Positions 44,657-52,369 of a stretch of 60,000 nucleotides of DNA are shown here, one piece after another. The position numbers and the translations under genes were made by a program. The notes beneath the pieces are model-generated. The model saw nothing but the letters and a program-made list of their open reading frames with translations. It had not been told where the DNA came from and did no database searches. The first letter of the stretch is position 1, and the number at the start of each line of letters is the position of its first letter. Source of the DNA: Adiantum capillus-veneris (taxonomy: Eukaryota; Streptophyta; Polypodiopsida; Polypodiales; Pteridaceae); assembly GCA_014529385.2 (NCBI GenBank), contig CM043966.1, forward strand, positions 97,404,087 through 97,464,086. The letters are read 5' to 3'.

Positions 44657-46462
44657 AAATGCTATAGAGCAAAGAAAAAAACAAAGGGGGTTAGAACCAA
44701 TCCGATGCCTAAAATAAGAGGAAAAAATCAATTCCTAATGCTAGTAAAGGCGGAAGATTGTGTTAAGGACAAGATTTTTGGAAGAATGAGAGGTAATGAT
44801 CAAAAGAGCTTACGAAAAGACAAAAGAGGCTCAAGAAATCGAGTTCAAAGGAATGGAACGAAAACTGAAGCTGAAAAAAAATCAGAAAAGAACAAGTGCA
44901 ACAGAGAACACACGGAGTCCAAGCTAGAACGTAGAAACAAGTACAGAGAGCTCAAGAAAACTCTGAAAGAAGTTTGGATGACAGAAATTGAGAGTGGAGA
45001 GGACGAAAACGCCAAAATCAAGGAAAACATGGATGTTCCCTCTCACTATAGGAAATTCACAATAGAGGATAGGAAGGTGGTATTAACCCAACCTATTCGA
45101 GAGAGAAAGGAGAACGAATCTTATGACGGACCGGAGGATGCAAAAAAAATTGATTTAGCAGCTCCAGGTGAGCCACCTAAACCAGTGTACATAGCCACAG
45201 ATTTGTCTCCAGGTGAGGAAGAGAGACTTTTGAGTCTTCTCAGAGAGTATAGGGATGTGTTTGCATGGTCTTATAAGGACTTAAAGGGAGTTGACCCATC
45301 GATATGCCAACACACAATCCCACTGAAACAAGACGCAAAGCCTAGCAGACAGAGACCATACACATATAATGATACGTTTGCTAAGCGAATCAAAGAAGAG
45401 ATAGATAAGCTAATGGAAGCTGAATTCATATACGAGATTGAACACACCGATTGGGTATCTCCGATTGTGGTGGTACCCAAGAAGAACGGAAAACTCCGAG
45501 TGTGTGTCAACTTAAAGAAAGTGAATGCTGCAACAATCCGGGACAATTATCCCCTGCCGATAACTGATCATGTTCTAGAGCGTGTATCAGGGAAAACAAC
45601 ATACTCTTTTCTTGATGGTTTTTCAGGATATAACCAGCTAGCCATAGCACTGGAAGATCAACATAAAACAGCTTTTGCAACGGAGTGGGGAATTTATGCT
45701 TATCGGGTTATGCCTTTTGGTCTAACTAATGCTCACGCAACCTTCCAGAGGCTGATGACGCATGCTTTCAAAGAATACTTAAGGTTGTTTCTAGAAATAT
45801 ACATGGATGACTTATGTGCACATTCTCTTCTGAGAGATGAGCATCTAGAACACCTAAGAAAAGTATTTGAGAAATGTAGGACATATCGCATTTGTCTCAA
45901 TCCTGAGAAATGTGTGTTTATGGTCCGACAGGGCAGAATTCTGGGACATATTGTCTCACAAAACGGGATATCCACGGATTTAGAGAAGATAAAATTTATA
46001 GTGGATATGCCTAGACCAACCAATGCGAAACAAGTACAGAGCTTTATGGGACATTGCGGATATTATAGACGATTCATTTACATGGACGCTATAATAGGCC
46101 AACCACTTTACAGGCTAATAGTGAACTTTGAATGGACAGGGGAGTGTGAGGAATCGTTCAAGAAATTGAAAGAGGCACTCATTAGTGCTCCAGGCTTGAA
46201 ATCACCAGATTGGGAGAAGATATTCCATGTGCACATAGATGCTTCGGCATATGCAATAGGATGCATTCTGGCTCAGCCAGAAGAAGGAAACATGGATTTT
46301 CCTATCTGTTACGCCAGTCGACAGCTCAACAATGCAGAGAAGAATTACACCACAACAGAGCGAGAGGGATTAGGAATGATATATGCTGTGAAGAAATTTC
46401 GGCATTATCTTCTAGCCAACAAGTTTGTGTTTTTTACGGATCACCAGGCCTTGCTCTAACTA
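44657..46462 (+). pseudogene. Element C reverse transcriptase and RNase H
   Basis: A 584-codon open stretch. A basic linker precedes RT: YRDVFAWSYKDLKGVDPS, IEHTDWVSPIVVVPKKNG, LRVCVNLKKVNAATIRDNY, YSFLDGFSGYNQLAIALED, MPFGLTNAHATFQRLM, the catalytic YMDD at 45799-45810 and LGHIVSQNGISTDLEKI. Ty3-type RNase H: HVHIDASAYAIGCILAQPEE, NYTTTEREGLGMIYAVKKF and FTDHQALL. The polymerase looks catalytically complete. TAA at 46457-46459 stands where element B has Tyr. The L-K-K-V-N-A and S-F-L-D-G-F-S-G-Y-N blocks are those of the same lineage as B. Confidence 0.95.
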
Positions 46463-47323
46463 GTGAATAAACCATGCAATACCGGGAGAATAGTGAGATG
46501 GTTCATTATCTTACTGGAATTCGACTTCACGGTAGTAGTAAAGAAAGGAAAAACACATCTTAGAGCTGATCATCTTTCGCGATTGACGAATGGAGAAGAC
46601 CCTATAGGAGTAGATGACGACATGCTAGACGCGTACTTGTTCAACATAGAAATGATACCGAAGTGGTCTCAAAATGTCGTTAACCTATTAACCTATGGAG
46701 GAGAGTTCGATAGAAGAGAATACAACCTGAAACATATTGCTATTCAGCAATCCAAGAATCTTCAATTGGTTGCAGGAAGGTTGTATCAATTGGGAAATGA
46801 TCATGTTTTACGACTATGCATCAATCCTGAGGAATATAATATATATCTGCGCGAAGCACATGTTCAGGAATGTGCATTTCATTGTTCAAGAAGGAACACA
46901 TATAGGAATTTGTTACAATTGGGAGTCTATTGGCCAGGAATGAAAGAAAGCGTACATGAATATGTCACTGTATGTATTGTATGTTCATCAAAACCGCCAG
47001 CAGAGTATTCGACATTATATCAGATAATGATCGCTCCAGAATGGAGTCAGTATATTGTTGAATATCTCACAAATAGAACTTTCCCAGAAGGAACGTCAAA
47101 AGCTCGTCACAAATCTTTAGAGACAGAAGCTAGAGATTACGCTTTAATAGGAGATCAACTCTATAAGAGATGTAAAGACAACCAGCTTAGGATTTGCGCA
47201 TCAGAGTCTGAGTATGTGATAATCCTAGAGCAAGCTCATGGAGGAGTAGGTGGAGGCCATTTCTCAGGTGATAAGACAGCAAAACTTGTCTTAGCCGCAG
47301 AAATATAGTGGCCAACATTACAT
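46463..47323 (+). pseudogene. Element C RNase H end and duplicated integrase zinc-binding module
   Basis: RNase H ends with LVNKPCNTGRIVRWF and ADHLSRLTNGEDP. Then the linker plus H-H-C-C zinc module occurs twice in tandem. Unit 1: PKWSQNVVNLLTYG (~46659), REAHVQECAFHC (~46850) and VTVCIVCSS (~46966). Unit 2: PEWSQYIVEYLTNR (~47035), LEQAHGGVGGGHFSGD (~47228) and, past a TAG at 47306-47308, VKRCGDCQW (~47342). The units are about 126 codons apart and each keeps two His and two Cys. Element B has one unit only. Unit 2 is closer to B's. Part of Gag-Pol, same frame as RT. Confidence 0.88.
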
Positions 47324-48160
47324 ATGGACGCTGAGGAATACGTTAAACGATGCGGTGACTGTCAGTGGACCAAAGTACCACTTAAAAGAGATGATATGCC
47401 GCTTAGACCAATGATGGGGGCAAGAGCTTTTGCAAAATGGGGGATTGATTATGTCGGACCCATTTCACCTCCTACATATAAGACTCATGCACAATACATT
47501 GTTGTGGCTACAGACTATCTAACAAAGTGGGTCGAAGCAAAGGCAACTCAAAAAGCAGATGCCAGGACCACGGCACAGTTTCTATATGAATACGTCTTTG
47601 TACGATATGGATTGCCAATAGAAATTGTGAGTGATCGAGGCACACATTTTATAAATGAAGTGATAGAGATCCTTCTAGATGAATTCATGGTAATCCATAG
47701 GAAATCAGCCCCGTATCATCCACAAGCAAACGGACAAGCTGAGGCAACAAACAAAACCATATGCATGGTCCTTACGAAGATTGTATCTGGGTCAAGCACT
47801 GACTGGGGCCAGAAGTTGCATTCAATTTATGGGCATATAGGGTAGCATATAAAACATCAATAGGAACGACCCCATATAACATGGTTTTTGGGCTAAATGC
47901 TATCTTACCAATAGAATTCTTGATTTCAACATTAAGGGTGGCTAAGGACCTAGAGTGGATAGGGCATGAGCTTTCTGATAGAATAGATGACCTGGAAAAG
48001 CTAGATGAGCTTCGCCTAAAAGCAGTAGCTTCTATCTACGCTCAAAAAAGGCGACAAAAAGAATTTTTTGATAAGCATGTGCGGACTAAAGAGTTTAAGG
48101 TTGGGGACTATGTCCTAGTTTACACTCTGAAACAACATGCTAAGAAGCTTAAAAAGTGAG
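47324..48160 (+). pseudogene. Element C integrase catalytic core and C-terminal start (frameshifted)
   Basis: Integrase core with GIDYVGPISPPTYKT (first Asp), IEIVSDRGTHFINEV (second Asp) and HPQANGQAEATNKT (Glu): D-D-E complete. A 1-nt frameshift near 47822 (after STDWGQKLHS) moves the frame to 47881-48159, which gives the post-core segments GLNAILPIEFLISTLRVA and the C-terminal domain KVGDYVLVYTLKQHAK. TGA at 48157-48159 follows. Same architecture as element B at 23500-24100. Confidence 0.92.
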
Positions 48161-48770
48161 GGATGGGACCTCTGGTGATTAAAGATCTATCACCAAGTGG
48201 AGCCGTCAAGCTTGCTACATTAGACGGAGAAGAAATGCCCAATTGGATTAGTGGATGCAGAGTGAAAAAGTATCTTTTGCCGCTAACCCAAGACATGCTT
48301 CTCAAAATACATCAAAAAAAGTTGCGTGTCCAGAAAAAGAAAATGATTGTGGAGGAAGCGCAAGCCGAGGCGAAGGAAAAATGGAGAAAAGAAGACTACT
48401 GCGTCAGAAACAGCGCAATGAAGGAGCAATACGAATAAACGCAGTCAGTATAACAGAAATGGATAATGACAAAGAAGAACCCATCATTGAATGCAAAGTA
48501 GGAACCAACCAAATCAAAGCCAGAGCACTATTGGATTCAGGAGCTCAAGCTAACCTACTTTCACTCAGTTTGTATAGACAATTGACAAATGACACTAAAC
48601 TACAAAGTGCCAAGCAAGAGTTAAAGAGTTACTCTAAGAATTCAATCAAAACTGTCGGATGCACAGTTTTACATATACAGATTAACCAATATGTGTATCC
48701 TCATATGTTTTACGTGGTTGAAGACCAAGTTACACAACATCCATTATTGCTAGGACAACCATGGTAGAAG
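48161..48770 (+). pseudogene. Element C integrase C-terminus and second retropepsin-like domain
   Basis: GMGPLVIKDLSPSGAVKLAT and LTQDMLLKIHQKKLRVQ correspond to B's KGPYRVCEITPQGTLRVET and LSQEELRAIHQKK. A frameshift near 48380 passes to the frame 48255-48767. The second protease-like domain follows: KARALLDSGAQANLLSLSLY with Asp at 48534-48536, and HPLLLGQPW at the end. The D-S-G-A triplet is intact, unlike the first protease of the same element. TAG at 48766-48768 interrupts L-G-x-x-W-x(7)-I-D-W, which finishes in the next open stretch. Confidence 0.88.
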
Positions 48771-49559
48771 CAATACAATGCAATGATTGACTGGAGTTCT
48801 AAATCAGTGCTTATCAAATATGAAGGTGAAAGTCAACCAGTTAAGTTCACCAAAGGAGCAGTGCCAACTCCAAAGGAAGAATCCAAGAACAAAGGTAAAC
48901 AACAACCAGAGAAAAAGAAGAAGCAATGGCAACCAAAAGTTTCTATACAACTGGATTGCTCTTCGACGAGAAATTCTCAACAGTGGATAAGGAAGACAAG
49001 CAATAATATAACAGCTCAACCTTGGGAAAAAACGGAGTCAAAGTTGGTATGGAGACCAAAAAAGGTTGTGCCAGAGAACACAAAGGTGGAAAACAGAGTC
49101 TTCAATACCAGACAACAGAGTGATTCCAGACAATCAAGGACAGTGAAACAGATCTGGATTCCAAAGAAGTTCATGACGGCACAAAGCTATAGCAAGCAAA
49201 TTTGGATCCCAAAGATTTGTAAACAGGAACTCCCTTCAGTACAATCAACGGAAACTCCTAGGTATTTCAAGTCGAGGAAATCAACACAAAGAACAAAGCA
49301 GGTTTGGGTCGCAAAGAGTTTGTGGCAAGCACAAGTGAAGCGGAAGCAGATTTGGATTGTAAAAAAGAACAACAAAGTGAAGAAGAATCCATCTGCTGAT
49401 TCCACTACCGAAGTATCACCAACCCAAAACCCGACCACCAATCCTTCAATCAAACAAAGAGCAGCTTTACTAGAAAGACTGTTGTATCATTGCTCTAGAA
49501 TTGCATTTGGAACTTATGACCAAAACAACTACAATGCTTCGCCCACAGACACTTCATAG
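48771..49559 (+). pseudogene. Element C W-[IV]-P-K repeat region, C-terminus of Gag-Pol
   Basis: Same frame as the second protease-like domain. AMIDWSSKSVLIKY closes that domain. Then a strongly basic Gln/Lys/Ser-rich region with repeated Trp motifs: KLVWRPKKVV (~49043), KQIWIPKKFMTAQ (~49146), KQIWIPKICKQE (~49194), KQVWVAKSLWQAQ (~49297) and KQIWIVKKNNK (~49345). The spacing is irregular (roughly 15-35 codons). An N-Pro/Thr-rich tail ends at TAG 49557-49559. Homologous to the B region at 22213-22797 and A at 17574-18480. Possibly nucleic-acid or host-factor binding; unknown. Confidence 0.8.
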
Positions 49560-49580
49560 TCGTCCGGGAGGACTCAGACT

Positions 49581-49594
49581 AGGAGGGGGGGAGG
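49581..49594 (+). other. Internal polypurine tract-like sequence in element C
   Basis: AGGAGGGGGGGAGG, 14 purines, 22 bp after the pol stop codon and 6 kb before the 3' LTR. Very like the true tract at 55646-55657. Element B has a similar one at the same place. Confidence 0.65.
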
Positions 49595-51193
49595 TATACA
49601 GGTATACAGGAGCTACAAAGCAGCTACAAGCGACAAAAAACAAAGAAAAACAAAAATTATATTACAAGGGCAGTGTCTTACATGATTTTGCAATTTTTAT
49701 GTTTGATTGCGGATATTGATAATATTTATGCCCTTATATACCTTGTTTTGCAACAAGAAGAGATCAAATGATGAATTTGGGTCTCTAGACGTGTAAATAT
49801 CACTAAATAAGAGTGTTTTTGGAGCTAAAAAGTGGTAATCCAAGTCCAAAAATCACAAATAAGTGTATATTCATATACACAGGGTTACCAGCTATTTATT
49901 GTGTATGTGTGGAATTTTTTGGCTTCAATTTTCTATTTTCCTTTATTTTTTATGATTTTCTTAATAAAAATAAAAGAAAAATAAAAAAGCAGGTGAAATG
50001 AGATCGGAAAAAAGAAAAGAATAGACGGTGATGGTCCTAATGACAAGGGCAACCCATGGTAAAAATTGGGTACAATTCTGAAAAAGTTGCGGAAAGCCCG
50101 AAATGACAGAATTTTGGCAAAGTGGACAGATTTCACAGAAACATGTCAAACGGAGTCCAAATTGAGAAATTTCAAATCCTAAAGTGCATTTCACGACGAG
50201 ATAGGAGCACATGTCCAATTTGGTAACAAGTGATCCGGGAAGCCCGAAGTTAAGTATTTTTCACATCACTTTCAAGCTCATTTCCACTATTACCTTCTTG
50301 GAGAGAGCAAAGAGCACACAGGAGCATCCGACCTTCTACCGCCTTCTACGACTGCTACGAGAGCTCAGAGGACACCAGACATGAGAGGTAGACTCGTTGC
50401 CATAAGCTTTTGATGCTTATCGTTAACTTTTGTCGCGAAAACTGACCAAAACCAAGAAACAAGAGCAGACGGGGAATGGGAAAGAACGCTAGGTAGGGGC
50501 ACAACCGCCTAGCCAAACCTTGCAAGAACTTAGAGGTGGGTTACCATAGCATAGAAGATGGGTTTCTAACACTCAAAGCTCGAGGAAGAACGACTGGAAA
50601 AACCCTAGGTTAACAGAGCCTGCAAGAGGCAAACAGGAAAAAGTTGTCGAAATGGCACAAAACTTCTCAGGAAGCTTAACAACATCGAGGGCAATGCAAC
50701 CATGGAGTATCTCCGGGTTTGGATCACCAAAAGTAGGTCGGAACAACCGATTCGGCTGCGGACACACAAAGCATCATTTTGGCATAACGGCTAAAATTGA
50801 CGACGAAATGACATGAAACTTCACAAGCAGCTTCAAATATACATGGACGACTTATGTTTGCAAGCAAAACCCAAAAGAAAGCTGATTCACTTACCGATGG
50901 TGAAAAAGACGCTTTCGGGCAACCAAATGGAGAAAGATGGAGAACGGGGAGCCAAAGTCAAGTTCAACCAAATAGGTGGCTTCACAACATATCCAATGAG
51001 CTGGAAATGCAACTCTCGAGAAGAAAAGTTGAAGAAATTCAACTCCAAGGCAAAAAGACGACTTCGGAGACTGAAATGCCTATAAGGGGGTTTTTTAGCT
51101 AAACTAATGACTTTTTAAGTTGAAACTAGTTAGCAGGGCTTAGGGCACTAGCACAAAGCATTCTTTGCACAAAAAGACCAACATTTCAAGAAA
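49595..51193 (+). other. Element C spacer after pol
   Basis: Mostly non-coding. Short overlapping frames at 50813-51102 are Lys/Gln-rich (KKADSLTDGEKDAFGQPNG, in the 50854 frame); they could be a degraded exon or chance. A/T-rich run at 49925-49990. Confidence 0.4.
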
Positions 51194-52203
51194 AGACATC
51201 ATACGCGTATGATGTCTCACAGCATGAATTTCACATCCATTTCAACATTTGAGTGCATAGCTTCATTCCACATGTTAATCACATCCTATGAACCAAGTAT
51301 CATGAGAATTGGAGTTAGAAAACCCAAGGAAAACCAAAAAGACGCAAAGTAGGCCATAAAATTGATTTTTGGTCCTAATTTTGTCAAAATAACTCCAAAC
51401 TCATTGAAACTTTGTAGGATTGTTGATTAACACATCTACAACCTATCTGGAACCAAAAAGCACCATTTTGACACAAAAGACATCATACGCGTATGATGTC
51501 TATTTGCACTTACAGAGCCAAAACTGCTCATTTGTCATCATACATCCATTATATATATCTAATACATGCTACAGATGAAGTTTGGAACCATTTGGTCAAG
51601 TGGATCACCCCATTAGCCCAATTGAGGGAAAATCCTTCATCCAAAGCCTATTTTAGCCCAAATTCAACATACTCAAGTCCAAACCAAGATTTGCGTAGAG
51701 ACAGTCCTTCACTAGTACATGGGGAGTCCACAGAATCAATCCCATGAAAAATTGATGAAAAAGACATCATACGCGTATGATGTCTCCAGAGCCATTTTTA
51801 GCACAAAATCTATCCAAAATTCATAAATCCACTGAATAAGCCTATCTAAAGCCATATCCAAGCTTATAGAGAAATTTGGTCCAAAAATATACTAAAAGAC
51901 ATCATACGCGTATGATGTCTCACTATGTGATTTTGGCACCTCAGGGCTTCAACCACCAAACACAATTGATCTACAGGCCATTTGAAGGTGAACCACCAAG
52001 TTTTATCCAATTTGGATCATAAAATCCAATTCCCTTTCAAAATTTTTCCAAGAGCTTGATCTGGACTAAACTGGCCAAAACTTGACAAAATGGGATCCAA
52101 ACTCAAATCCAAGCATATGATACTCATGTATACACTATCAGCTACAAGCACAACCAATATGAAGTCATTTTGACACAAAAGACATCATACACGTATGATG
52201 TCT
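51194..52203. repeat. 24-bp palindrome cluster 2 (between pol and the 3' ORF of element C)
   Basis: Five copies of the same palindrome as in the leader: 51194-51217, 51478-51501, 51762-51785 and 51897-51920 are perfect; 52180-52203 has one mismatch. Start-to-start distances are 284, 284, 135 and 283 bp. All are preceded by AAA. The sequence between copies is only weakly similar, so the palindromes are far better conserved than the rest of the units. Confidence 0.96.
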
Positions 52204-52369
52204 CCAGCATGATTCTGAGCCCAGTTTGCATATTTTTTCACCTACCCTGCATCCTTAGGCCCTGAATAGCTCATGTTTCAATTTTCAAGTCATTTGAATA
52301 GTTAAAAGCTTCATTTCGGCTTTCAGTACTAAAAAGACGCTAACTTCTAAAATTGGAGTTACAGGATCC

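Noticed and set aside
51194-52203. CRISPR-like array (regularly spaced 24-bp repeats)
   Set aside because: Eukaryotic retroelement context, spacing of 284 bp rather than ~60, only five copies, and perfect palindromes; not a CRISPR.
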